Assembly: GCA_036399495.1 (NCBI GenBank)
Contig: DASWMZ010000159.1
Span: forward strand, 1 to 64,000
DNA length: 64,000 nt
Reading direction: 5' to 3'
Origin: Paradesertivirga sp036399495
GTDB lineage: Bacteria; Bacteroidota; Bacteroidia; Sphingobacteriales; Sphingobacteriaceae
In this document: piece by piece, positions 17,783 through 26,504 of the stretch
Numbering within the stretch: the first letter of the stretch is position 1
How the letters are laid out: every line of letters begins with the position of its first letter
Translations under genes and position numbers: made by a program
Notes under the pieces: generated by a model
Told to the model about the DNA's origin: nothing
Database searches by the model: none
What the model saw: only the letters and a program-made list of their open reading frames with translations

Positions 17783-18437
17783 TTGAAAATCTATTTTATA
17801 TCAGGTTTAGGAGCAGACGAGCGAGCATTTGAAAGATTGCTCATTCCTAAAGGGTATGAAGTAAAACATATACCCTGGAAGCCATTAGCAGGCAAAACAA
17901 CTATCGAAAGCTATTCCCGCTTGTTGGCAGAAGAAATAGACACCAGCATGCCCTTTATATTAGCCGGTCTTTCCTTCGGCGGGATAATAGCAGCAGAAAT
18001 ATGCAACTATTTAAAACCAGAAAAATTAATACTGTTTTCAACAGTAAAACATAGAAAAGAGCTGCCGTTGTATTATCGTATTGCCGGCAGATTGAAGCTT
18101 TACAAATTTATCCCACCAAGGCTCTTCCGCTTAACCTTATGGTTTTTATATTGGTTCTTCGGCCCCTTGAAACCCCACAGGAAGAGTATTAATCAGTTCG
18201 TTCATTAAGCAGACAGACCCGCTATTTTTAAAGTGGGCTCTAGGTCAAATTAGCATGTGGACTAACAAAGAAATCTTCCCGCAAACAGTTCATATCCACG
18301 GCAGACAAGATCGTGCTTTCCCGATTGCTTTTTGTAAACCTGATTATCTAGTTAAAGGCGGGCATTTTTGTGTTTTCACTCATGCCCAAGAAGTAAATGA
18401 TATTTTAAAAAGGGAGTTGAAGAGTATTAAATTTTGA
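17783..18437 (+). pseudogene. Alpha/beta hydrolase broken by a 4-bp tandem duplication
   Basis: From the TTG at 17783 the frame gives KIYFISGLGADERAF, then the nucleophile elbow GLSFGG, up to a stop at 18206-18208. The rest continues in another frame as IKQTDPLFLKWAL and MWTNKE, then the acid/His region (HGRQDRAFP, KGGHF) to a stop at 18437. The break coincides with GTTC-GTTC at 18196-18203; removing one GTTC restores QFIKQTDP. The total length is 1 modulo 3, as expected. The family is the small esterase/hydrolase type common in Bacteroidota. The truncated product lacks the catalytic His. Confidence 0.8.
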
Positions 18438-18816
18438 AAAATCTAAGCGGCTTCGAGCATGTACTCGAAGAACAAATCGATAGGGACTACAAGCCGCACC
18501 AGTAATCTTTTAGAATATTGATATGTGATTGGAAAATAAGGGCCGTCAGGTAATTCGGACTTTCTATTTAACATCCTAACCGATTACTTTATACGATGCA
18601 CTTTTGCAAGTTTCGAAATTAATTTAAATTTGGTGTAGCGTTAATGAAGTTGCGTTCGTATTCGTAAAAGCTTAGCTACTTAAAAAACATCAAACCCTTT
18701 TACAAAGTTGATATTATTATAACTTGTTGATACATTAAAACTCATATAGCGGGTAAACAAGAATCTAAAACATCATTACCTTCTATAAGAGTATACCTCA
18801 CCTAAAAAACAACCGA
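18438..18816 (+). other. Intergenic region with one promoter-like motif
   Basis: 379 bases. TTTG at 18603-18606 and TAAATTTG at 18625-18632 (18-base spacing) resemble a Bacteroidota promoter reading towards the lipoprotein gene at 18817, which would give a leader of about 180 bases. No gene seen. Confidence 0.35.
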
Positions 18817-19539
18817 ATGAAAAATTTAATTTATGTTATTCTCTGTGGCATGCTGTTCTTTGCTTGTAAAAAAGAGACGCCTGTTGAAATTAAAACCCTT
18901 ATTCTACATAATGTTACAGACGATTCCCTTCGGCTGAAATTTAAGAGCGGGGCAGGATCAATATTTAAACACAATGTACACTTCAGAAATCTTGATGAAA
19001 TCGAGATAGGGCCAAACGAGCAGGTTGAAATACGGGGAGACATAACAGACACCTTATTTCTAAACGGCGATTTTCATTCGGGAAATGGTCATCCCGCTAG
19101 GGATGAATTTATTTTCCCTTCAATGGATACTGTAGTAGCATTTAACCGCACAAATGAAAAACATGGACAGATAGTACGATTAACTCTTAATCCGAAAGAA
19201 TACGTGGGATTCAGAATACAGGTCCAGTATCAAACGATATACGATAGTGCAATACTGGTGTATAAGAATGGGGTCGAAGTTAAAAGAATCCCCATATGCT
19301 TTAACCAAATTGTGGGTACCATAAACGGTCAGCCATTAATGGGTTGCAGTCTATCTAACTTTTTCGGAACAATTGGATATTTACCTACAAAATGGCTTGA
19401 AGGAACCAGGGGGGTCATCACATACACAACCTCAAGTCACCTACCCCTTATCCAGAAAGAACTTTGGTCGGAAGGCGCTACCCATGCTAATACTCACTTT
19501 CCAGATCGGCCAGCGTACTACTTCATGCATTCCTTTTAG
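18817..19539 (+). CDS. Putative lipoprotein of unknown function (240 aa)
   Basis: Signal peptide with lipobox LFFAC (C17) followed by KKET. The mature part is beta-rich, with alternating hydrophobic residues and a cysteine pair near the middle (IPICFNQ, MGCSLS). No recognised domain. It stands alone; the neighbouring LLM oxidoreductase gene is convergent. Confidence 0.7.
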   Translation: MKNLIYVILCGMLFFACKKETPVEIKTLILHNVTDDSLRLKFKSGAGSIFKHNVHFRNLDEIEIGPNEQVEIRGDITDTLFLNGDFHSGNGHPARDEFIFPSMDTVVAFNRTNEKHGQIVRLTLNPKEYVGFRIQVQYQTIYDSAILVYKNGVEVKRIPICFNQIVGTINGQPLMGCSLSNFFGTIGYLPTKWLEGTRGVITYTTSSHLPLIQKELWSEGATHANTHFPDRPAYYFMHSF

Positions 19540-19705
19540 AGTTTAAACAATACCTGGACGCAGCATTCATTCATACTGTGCTCTTCGATTGCAATTCTGA
19601 AGCTTGACTATGCTAATAGCAGCACTGCCTGTCTATTGTATTGTGCGTGGCTTAACATCACAAAAAGTTGTCCATTATCCTTTAGTCCTTTTATTACCAA
19701 TATCC

Positions 19706-20728
19706 CTACCGCCAACCCAGCCCCGGTGCCACATGCTCCAAAATTGACGACAATATATGGACATTGTAATCCACTCCCAGGGTATTCGGTATGGTTAACA
19801 ATAAGGTATCAGCTTCTTGTATCGCTTCGTCCCTGGCTAGTTCGTCTATGAGTTTATCAGGCTCAGCTGCATAACTCCTTCCGAATACAGCCCGTTTATT
19901 AGGCTCTATAAAGCCGAAAGAATCGGCCGCTTTACCCTGCTGGCCGAAATACTGCCTGTCCTCGTCGGTAATTAGTGCAAAAATAGACCTGCTCACAGAA
20001 ACCCGAGGTGCACGTTGGTGTCCTGCTTTTTTCCAGGCTTCTTTAAATAAGCGGATCTGTTCAGCCTGCTGCACATGCAATGGCTTGCCGCTTTCATCAA
20101 ACTTTAAGGTAGAGCTTTGGAGGTGCATTCCATTTTCTGCCGCCCAAACGGCTGTAGCGTTAGATGCAGCCCCCCACCAGATACGTTCGCGCAATCCCGC
20201 AGAGTGCGGCTCTACCCTTAGCAAGCCCGGCGGATTAGGAAACATGGGGTACGGATTAGGTTCGGCAAATCCCTCACCGTCTAATTTATCCAAGAACTCC
20301 AACGCTTTTTTTCGCCCCATATCAGCATCGCTCTCACCCTCCGCAGGTTCGTACCCAAAATAACGCCATCCCTCGATGACTTGTTCCGGCGAGCCTCTGC
20401 TGATGCCCAATTGTAATCGTCCGCCCGAGATCAGATCAGCGGCACCGGCATCTTCCACCATGTATAAGGGGTTTTCATACCGCATATCAATCACGCCGGT
20501 TCCAATTTCAATTTTGCTTGTTTTCGCGCCGATGGCCGATAGCAAGGGAAATGGCGATGCCAATTGTGCCGCGAAATGATGTACCCGAAAATAGGCGCCA
20601 TCTAAACCAAGATGCTCGGCTGCTACCGCAAGGTCTATCGACTGGAGTAGGGTATCAGCTGCCGTACGGGTTTTATATGCAGGGTGATTCGACCAGTGGC
20701 CGAAAGAAAGGAATCCAATTTTTTTCAT
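19706..20728 (-). CDS. LLM-class flavin-dependent oxidoreductase
   Basis: 340 residues with a luciferase-like TIM barrel: start KKIGFLSFGHW, then SIDLAVAAEHLGLDGAYFRVHHF, SKIEIGTGVIDMRYENPLYMVEDAG and SGGRLQLGISRGSPEQVIEGW. These positions correspond to the flavin-binding and family-defining regions of F420/FMN-dependent monooxygenases; in Bacteroidota FMN is the likely cofactor. Substrate unknown. A GTTAAC/GCAGA dyad lies immediately upstream of the start. Confidence 0.88.
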   Translation of the reverse strand: MKKIGFLSFGHWSNHPAYKTRTAADTLLQSIDLAVAAEHLGLDGAYFRVHHFAAQLASPFPLLSAIGAKTSKIEIGTGVIDMRYENPLYMVEDAGAADLISGGRLQLGISRGSPEQVIEGWRYFGYEPAEGESDADMGRKKALEFLDKLDGEGFAEPNPYPMFPNPPGLLRVEPHSAGLRERIWWGAASNATAVWAAENGMHLQSSTLKFDESGKPLHVQQAEQIRLFKEAWKKAGHQRAPRVSVSRSIFALITDEDRQYFGQQGKAADSFGFIEPNKRAVFGRSYAAEPDKLIDELARDEAIQEADTLLLTIPNTLGVDYNVHILSSILEHVAPGLGWR

Positions 20729-20739
20729 CTCTGTATAAA

Positions 20740-20772
20740 GTTAACGATTGCAGAGATTGTCTGCTTGTTAAC
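20740..20772. promoter_or_regulatory. Dyad-symmetric candidate operator before the LLM gene
   Basis: GTTAAC and GTTAAC (20740-20745, 20767-20772) flank the inner arms GCAGA (20750-20754) and TCTGC (20760-20764). The dyad starts 11 bases upstream of the start codon, where a repressor would block transcription or initiation. Role inferred. Confidence 0.35.
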
Positions 20773-21007
20773 GGATGACTTTTGATACTACGATGGCATA
20801 GTATGGTTTATTTGGCGACGCAACCCGTGCACTGTTTCAAATTGCAAAGTCAGATTGGAAAAATACGATAGGAGCTACAAGCTAGCGAGAGCATAGGGAG
20901 AAAAAACCTGAGAATCCTGTTGGCGAACGCTCAGCATCACATTAAAAATCAGGTCCGGAAAGCATAGCCTTTGCGTGAGCCTTGATGATCTTGTTGGCGC
21001 CTTTCCG

Positions 21008-21775
21008 TCATTGGTGAGAAGAGAGGTAGCCCTCGCCATTGGTAGTATGATGATAAATTCCTAATAGGTATATGCCATTTTTCGGGACTTTCTGGTGATA
21101 AAATGCCAGCCATTCCGATTTTAAAATAAAGGCTTCAAGTTCCTTATCAAATCTTCTGTCAAGGCTTTTTAAAACTTTTACTGAGGTGGCGGTGAGCTTT
21201 TCATCGAAAGTGATTTGATACTGTCCAAAAGACTTTCGATAATTATTACCCTGATAGCGATTCAAAAAGCTTCCTAACTTGGGTGCGTACAAACAATAGC
21301 GATAATTAATACCGGAAGCAGTTCTTTTTAAGCTGTTTAATATCTTTAATTCGCTCTTTAATCTCGCTGATCTGGTGTTTCCAGGATTAGGATGATTCGT
21401 TACATCAGATGACAGATCGATTTGATAAGAGCCGTTACACATGTAAGTGGCCAATCGACTTTGTTCATTTGACTTAGCAAAAATGATCCATTTCGAATTG
21501 GCTGATATTTGCAAATCGCAGGACGTCCAGTTGCTTCCGTCCAGCGATCCATATACAAATAACTCCTTGACCTGCTTCCCCTTGAAAGTAGCAATTGGCT
21601 CAACTCTTATTTTGTAATAGTGCTCTGAACCAAGTTCGTTAAGAAACACTTCTTTCACCTCAACATATCCTACGAATTGGGCTGCGGCATAGTGGGAATT
21701 TAACGTTTCCCCCTCACAAACGCACGCAAGCGATAATTTACTCAAAAGAACTAATAGAATCGTCAGTGCTTTCAT
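21008..21775 (-). CDS. Secreted NTR/TIMP-like domain protein
   Basis: 255 residues from the ATG at 21775 (MKALTILLVLLS); the frame is open further upstream, but only this start gives a signal peptide. The mature protein would begin CVCEGETLNSHYAAAQFVGYVEV, with a Cys-X-Cys at its N-terminus followed by an OB-like barrel (YKIRVEPIATFKGK, FVYGSLDG, WIIFAKSNE). This arrangement is typical of NTR-domain proteins. The C-terminal part (about 160-255) looks like a TonB-C-like or energy-transducer-like tail but is not clearly assignable. It lies 116 bases downstream of an outer-membrane barrel gene in the same direction. Confidence 0.6.
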   Translation of the reverse strand: MKALTILLVLLSKLSLACVCEGETLNSHYAAAQFVGYVEVKEVFLNELGSEHYYKIRVEPIATFKGKQVKELFVYGSLDGSNWTSCDLQISANSKWIIFAKSNEQSRLATYMCNGSYQIDLSSDVTNHPNPGNTRSARLKSELKILNSLKRTASGINYRYCLYAPKLGSFLNRYQGNNYRKSFGQYQITFDEKLTATSVKVLKSLDRRFDKELEAFILKSEWLAFYHQKVPKNGIYLLGIYHHTTNGEGYLSSHQ

Positions 21776-21891
21776 TCTCCAAAAATAAATAGCCACGCAC
21801 GGATAGCGCCAAATTACTCCGGTCGGACCATGCCGCTGTTCAAGGGTGTTACTTGGCCTTAAATCAGCAAATTGATTAGTTGCCATAAGTA

Positions 21892-22443
21892 TCAAAACAG
21901 TTTAAGCCCGATTCCTACACTCAGCGAACCAAAATCTCCCTTTTTGGCTTCAGGTGCCCGGTTAAAAACATTGATGTAAGAGACTTTTGCGGTCCACCTT
22001 TGCTTCTCCGATAAGTAAAAGCCAATTGATGGTTTTACACCTAATAAAGTCTGTTTTCCAATGCAACTTGGACCGGCTACAAAGGATAGATAAACACTTG
22101 GTTCGAGTTGAAACGCCGCACCCGCAAATAAATTCACCATGGTGCTTACCCGGTCAATAGCACCCGAAAAGCTACCGTCTGGGTTAACGCTCACGAAGCG
22201 CATCACCTTATCGTCGTAGAGATAAATATCGCGGCTTAATTCTAATGTCGGCCTAAACTTTGACTTGTTGTTATAGAAAGCCTGAAGTCCGACTCCAAGC
22301 GCCCAAGGATTAATTCCGGCAGTAAAGTCGTTAAGCGTATTATTATATTGACCCAGTATGTAGGTTGATAGTTTTCTTTGCGTCTGACTAAATGTTTGTG
22401 ACAGAACGAAGCAAGTTAAAAACGTTAAAGTGAAGATTTTCAT
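21892..22443 (-). CDS. Outer-membrane beta-barrel-like protein
   Basis: 183 residues from the ATG at 22443 (MKIFTLTF), with a signal peptide ending in SQTFSQ. The mature part alternates hydrophobic and polar residues in strands separated by short turns, ends in an aromatic (GLKLF), and contains GINPWALGVGLQAFY and VSYINVF, as in small porin-like barrels. Function unknown. A perfect 12-bp dyad lies 17 bases upstream of the start. Confidence 0.7.
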   Translation of the reverse strand: MKIFTLTFLTCFVLSQTFSQTQRKLSTYILGQYNNTLNDFTAGINPWALGVGLQAFYNNKSKFRPTLELSRDIYLYDDKVMRFVSVNPDGSFSGAIDRVSTMVNLFAGAAFQLEPSVYLSFVAGPSCIGKQTLLGVKPSIGFYLSEKQRWTAKVSYINVFNRAPEAKKGDFGSLSVGIGLKLF

Positions 22444-22459
22444 ACATAGTTTTGATTTC

Positions 22460-22490
22460 AATATTACGAAAGTAACCTTTTCGTAATATT
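22460..22490. promoter_or_regulatory. Perfect 12-bp dyad upstream of the barrel gene
   Basis: AATATTACGAAA (22460-22471) and TTTCGTAATATT (22479-22490) are exact complements with a 7-base spacer. The position just ahead of the start suggests an operator for an unlinked regulator; an RNA hairpin masking the start is the alternative. Confidence 0.5.
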
Positions 22491-22661
22491 AACTAACCAT
22501 CAGGCTGTATCCTGCATCATCAAATTGGATGCTTATATGTAAAGATTAGTTGATTCACCCGTTTGCGGATTAGTGATCGAAATTTGTTAGTCGCCTATTT
22601 AATGTGGGAGTTTTGGCTTAATGAGAAGTCAAACTGGGCTCTAAATAAACCACTCGTAACC

Positions 22662-22883
22662 TTACGGCAAATCATAAATACTCGCCAGCCTAACTTTGTA
22701 AGCGTTATATTCATTTACTGCGTCTGTAAGCTCTTTTTTTGCCTCAATAAACTCACCAACAAGTTCGACTTCCTGGCAATTTTCAACAATGAGTTCAAAA
22801 TCTACTTTTTGGTAAGCGATTCTTTTTTGGGTCGCAATGGCTTCAAGTCTCTTAAACTCAAGAGCTTCGTCTTCAGGTAACAT
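22662..22883 (-). CDS. Small helical uncharacterised protein (73 aa)
   Basis: Starts MLPEDEALEFKRLEAIATQKR and ends ASIYDLP. Strongly helical and acidic/basic heptad-like, consistent with a short coiled coil; no signal peptide. The gene has an ordinary codon pattern and no overlapping better candidate. Function unknown. Confidence 0.55.
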   Translation of the reverse strand: MLPEDEALEFKRLEAIATQKRIAYQKVDFELIVENCQEVELVGEFIEAKKELTDAVNEYNAYKVRLASIYDLP

Positions 22884-22990
22884 AAGGGATAGGCGGATAA
22901 ATATTAATCAAAAATATACTTTTAATGACCATTCCTATGAACATGTTTTAGATAAATCTAAATAATTACAACGCTATCTATTTGCATCAA

Positions 22991-23482
22991 TTAATGCATC
23001 GTAAACTTAATATTACCCCTTAGCTCACCACTTCCAACACTAGAGCTATGAACATTCAGATACCATTTACCTGCCAGTAATTGGTTCACTTCGGCATCTG
23101 TAAGTACCCTGGTAGTGCCCATGATCAATCCTGTGTTTCCAGTACTAAATCCGGTGATACCGATTGTTACTGGAGAGCTTTTAATGTCTGAACCGTCTTC
23201 TGCGCCATGAAAATGCATGTTTGTAGTTGTTGCTGTAGAGTTTCCCAGTTGCCAGGTAAGGTTATAGGCTATAGTTTTCGCGGTCGGGTCAAAAGTAATT
23301 TGAGCAGTTCCGGTGCCTGTACTCGAGTTTGCGGGCACTTCTTGCGCTCCGGAAAGAGTAACAGTTGTCTTTTTAGTAAGATCTATAGGTTCTTCCTTTT
23401 TATCTTTCTTACATGCTGCAAATGTTAAAATTGCAATTACACTTAAGGTTGAAATAATGCTGGTCTTAAAATTAGTTTTCAT
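22991..23482 (-). CDS. CHRD domain lipoprotein
   Basis: 163 residues with lipobox TFAAC (C24) and KKDKKEE. The mature domain begins TVTLSGAQEVPANSSTGTG and contains MHFHGAEDG and LNVHSSSVGSGELRGNIKF, the diagnostic pattern of CHRD domains (named after chordin). Such proteins are usually anchored in the outer membrane; their role in bacteria is not established. Isolated gene. Confidence 0.9.
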   Translation of the reverse strand: MKTNFKTSIISTLSVIAILTFAACKKDKKEEPIDLTKKTTVTLSGAQEVPANSSTGTGTAQITFDPTAKTIAYNLTWQLGNSTATTTNMHFHGAEDGSDIKSSPVTIGITGFSTGNTGLIMGTTRVLTDAEVNQLLAGKWYLNVHSSSVGSGELRGNIKFTMH

Positions 23483-23876
23483 ATTGAGGTCGCTTGTTTT
23501 ATTGGAGGTACGCTGAGAATATCCGGAGGGTTGCCTGGCCGTTGTTTTAAATTTGGCTGTTTAACATAACGTCCGAAGTGGTGTGGCGAATTTAACAGCC
23601 ATTAGGCTGGCGAGTCACCAACAAGTGTGCATGCCTAGCAAATAACACTAGTAGGTTATTACCCAATCCATCCTACTTTTTGCAGCCTCATCTTATACTT
23701 GAAAAAAACTATACTTGTAATACCTTATCACCCATCTATGAACTTCTACGATTATGATGAACTCCTAACCGAACGAATTATCTCTGAAACCACCTATTTC
23801 CGGGTAAAAAGAAATACACACCGCGTGTCGGCAATAGCACTAAACTATTCAAGGAAATTTCTGACGCTTTTGTCGC
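23483..23876. other. Intergenic region, no supportable gene
   Basis: 394 bases between two minus-strand genes. A plus-strand frame of 69 codons with a TTG start (23699-23908) overlaps the 3' end of the hydrolase gene; it has no recognisable features and is not called. Confidence 0.4.
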
Positions 23877-24812
23877 CTACTCCACCAAAGAATTTGCTAT
23901 TTCAGTAAAGGTGTCTTTTTGATTCTGAAGATCTTTCGCAGAGGGAGCAACACTTCTGAAATCCAATCTGGTGTAAACATGCAGATTTGACTCAACCATC
24001 GATACATTGATTAATCCGCCACCGGATGTTTTCAAACCCTTATAAATTAACACGGCGCTTACCGGATCGGCAACATCATCTTTTTCTGATTTAAAAACTT
24101 TTAAGGTGCTGTTTTGAGGCAGCTTGATTCCTTTCTCAAGATCTCTCCTTACTTTGTTAGTAATTTCCCTTAATTGTTCAAGTGTTTCATGAGGGCGGTA
24201 ATGATAATAATATTTTTCTTCGCCTTCTGTGTTTTCGGATTCGGTATAGCCAATAATAGGCCCGACCACATTTGCCAAAGCAAGCATCTTGTTTGAAGGT
24301 ATCACGATTGGGTCTACCAGGAAGAAATGTTTGGGTTTAATGTGATTATCGAAATATCCATTGGCTAGCATTTCGAGTATTAAAGTACTCCCGGTTGATG
24401 AACCGGCGAAACTAATGTTTTTGTACCCCTTACTTTCGAGTTTCTCAAACTCCTCAATGATGGGCTTTTGCCAATCTTTCCAAGACGCATCTTTAAACGA
24501 TTGATAATCGCGGCCGTGGCCGCCAAGCAATACTCTTGAAATTAAGAAGTCGGTTCTATTGCCAGCCCAGGTATTGAATTCGCTCCATTCAAAAGTAGTG
24601 GCACTATAGCCATGGATTGCAATAATAACGGGCTTTAATAATTCTGCCGCCGTTGGGTTAGGTTTTGAAGCGGAAACTAGATAGTTTTCGGGCTGATATA
24701 GTGACTGGTCGTAAAACAATCCGCTTTCAAGCATAGAGTTGTCAATCTTTGGATCTTTACTGCAGGAAGCCAGAAAGAAAGCAAAAAGCAGGCAGAGATT
24801 AATCTTTTTCAT
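23877..24812 (-). CDS. Alpha/beta hydrolase lipoprotein
   Basis: 311 residues from the ATG at 24812 (MKKINLCLL), with lipobox FFLASC and SKDPK. The alpha/beta fold is visible: oxyanion HGYSATTFEWS, then GGHGRDYQSF, the nucleophile GSSTGST, an acidic residue near SEKDDVADP, and a His near ESNLHVY. The gene overlaps the upstream barrel gene by 14 bases, so the two are translationally coupled. Substrate unknown; location at the outer membrane is inferred from the lipobox. Confidence 0.82.
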   Translation of the reverse strand: MKKINLCLLFAFFLASCSKDPKIDNSMLESGLFYDQSLYQPENYLVSASKPNPTAAELLKPVIIAIHGYSATTFEWSEFNTWAGNRTDFLISRVLLGGHGRDYQSFKDASWKDWQKPIIEEFEKLESKGYKNISFAGSSTGSTLILEMLANGYFDNHIKPKHFFLVDPIVIPSNKMLALANVVGPIIGYTESENTEGEEKYYYHYRPHETLEQLREITNKVRRDLEKGIKLPQNSTLKVFKSEKDDVADPVSAVLIYKGLKTSGGGLINVSMVESNLHVYTRLDFRSVAPSAKDLQNQKDTFTEIANSLVE

Positions 24813-25338
24813 GTTTCTTAATTTTAATGTTCCAGGTGATGCTCGATTGAAGGAAAACAGGATACAGAGTTCCGGGAGAGTCCAGGCCGTCTCCTGAGAT
24901 GGCATTGTAGCCAACCGAAAAGTTAATTTTAAGCGGGCTTTTAAACTGATAAGCAAGGCCGGCGTCCAGAGAAGCAAGCAAAGATGAATTGGGCAGGGTT
25001 TCGAAAATTTCAGATTCATAGTCGGCACTAAAGTATCCGGTATTAAACCTTAAGAAAGGCTTCAAAGATTTAGACGGCCTGAAATGATAACCGCCTGAAA
25101 TAATAAAATTATCTTGCTTCAATGCGTTTGTTCCTAATGCTGAACCTAAGCGGCTGCTTACATAAGAAATTCCACCGGTCCATCTCTTGTTAAAATTATA
25201 TTGCGCAGTTATACCATTCTCGTAGTAGAGGCCTACACTTTTTTGGAGCCGGATCCCTGCATCAATAGAATGTGTTTGACAAAACGCAGTAGCAGAAGAG
25301 AAAAGAAGTAAGATTTGTAATTGTGTTCGCTTGTTCAT
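24799..25338 (-). CDS. Outer-membrane beta-barrel-like protein, coupled to a lipoprotein hydrolase
   Basis: 179 residues from the ATG at 25338 (MNKRTQLQILLL); signal peptide ending ATAFCQ. The mature chain is a run of amphipathic strands (GISYVSSRLG, FIISGGYHF, SLDAGLAYQF, INFSVGYNAISGDG), typical of small barrels. Its 3' end overlaps the hydrolase start by 14 bases. The pairing suggests a barrel and its lipoprotein partner, but the function is unknown. Confidence 0.7.
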   Translation of the reverse strand: MNKRTQLQILLLFSSATAFCQTHSIDAGIRLQKSVGLYYENGITAQYNFNKRWTGGISYVSSRLGSALGTNALKQDNFIISGGYHFRPSKSLKPFLRFNTGYFSADYESEIFETLPNSSLLASLDAGLAYQFKSPLKINFSVGYNAISGDGLDSPGTLYPVFLQSSITWNIKIKKHEKD

Positions 25339-25527
25339 TTCAATAGGTTTGTTTGCTTTGCAACTTAGGCAGCTAACATTAAGCAATTTTTAGCAAGGTA
25401 TAAATTATAAAGAAATTGAGTTATTTTTTTGTGTGATTGGAAGCTGCACGTTAGTAAAGACACCCTCTGTTAAGATCATCAACAAAATATCTTTTATTTC
25501 CTATTTTAGTCCCTGCAAATCAGAGGA

Positions 25528-26496
25528 ATGTTTTTCACAAAGATTAAAAGAAAAGAATCGGGTGTTTTACTTTACGGAATAACACCGCCCAAAGTCCAGA
25601 CAAGCCCTGAACGGGTGGATGAAATTGCGGCAAAAACTATAAATGACCTTTCGGTGCTGGATATTGATGCTTTAATTGTCTACGATGTACAAGATGAATC
25701 AGCGAGAACCGATGTAGAAAGGCCTTTCCCTTTTACCAGAGCGCTCGACCCATTGGAATACGCAAGTCAGCATTTGCAGGAAATCACAGTGCCAAAAATC
25801 ATTTATCGTCCGGCAGGTAAATACACTTCTGAAGAGTTATCTCTATGGCTTCAGGAACTGAAAACTAATCGATTTTATCCAATATTTGTAGGATTGCCCT
25901 CACCCGATTATGTAGTAAAGACAAGCCTCAAAGAAGCTTATCAAATCTGGAGTGAGCAACATGGCGAACACTCTGTAATTGGAGCGATAACTATTCCCGA
26001 GCGACATGCGGTCTTGATGGACGAAGATGTCAGGATTATGGATAAGGTTGAATCCGGCGTATCTTATTTTATCTCACAATGCATCTTTAATGTCGACTAT
26101 ACCAAGAAAATGTTAGACGATTTGGTGCAGGCTTTCCAGAATAAGAATCAGGAATTGCCCACTATTATCTTCACACTCACTATATGTGGCTCCGTTAAAA
26201 CGCTTCATTTTATGGAATGGCTGGGCATTCATATCCCCGACGATATTAAGCACGACCTGAAGTTAAGTGAGGATCCCGTTAAACACTCAGTAGATTTAGC
26301 CACCAGCTTCGCGAAAGACTTAATCCAATATTGCCAGGAAAGATCAATTCCTTTTGGGTTTAATATTGAGAGCGTGGCGATAAGAAGAGTTGAAATAGAA
26401 GCGTCACTGGAATTGTTGACTTCAATTTCTCAATTATTAAAAGCAAATGGTTTAAGAAAAGAGATAAAAAGCACTGGTGGAACAATGGTGGCCTGA
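25528..26496 (+). CDS. Methylenetetrahydrofolate reductase-like protein
   Basis: 322 residues with an MTHFR-type TIM barrel: early GVLLYGITPPK with a second-strand position as in MetF, VYDVQDESARTD, VIGAITIPERH, and GVSYFISQCIFN, which matches the GADFxITQxFFD motif of MetF loosely. It lacks clear flavin-contacting residues that I can confirm, so it may be a divergent family member rather than the methionine-pathway enzyme. No methionine genes are nearby. It converges on the glutaminase-family gene with 8 bases between stops. Confidence 0.7.
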   Translation: MFFTKIKRKESGVLLYGITPPKVQTSPERVDEIAAKTINDLSVLDIDALIVYDVQDESARTDVERPFPFTRALDPLEYASQHLQEITVPKIIYRPAGKYTSEELSLWLQELKTNRFYPIFVGLPSPDYVVKTSLKEAYQIWSEQHGEHSVIGAITIPERHAVLMDEDVRIMDKVESGVSYFISQCIFNVDYTKKMLDDLVQAFQNKNQELPTIIFTLTICGSVKTLHFMEWLGIHIPDDIKHDLKLSEDPVKHSVDLATSFAKDLIQYCQERSIPFGFNIESVAIRRVEIEASLELLTSISQLLKANGLRKEIKSTGGTMVA

Positions 26497-26504
26497 TGGC
26501 CTGA

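Noticed and set aside
23699..23908. Plus-strand 69-codon frame starting with TTG
   Set aside because: It overlaps the 3' end of the hydrolase gene on the other strand, has no signal peptide or motif, and has a weak start codon without initiation signals.
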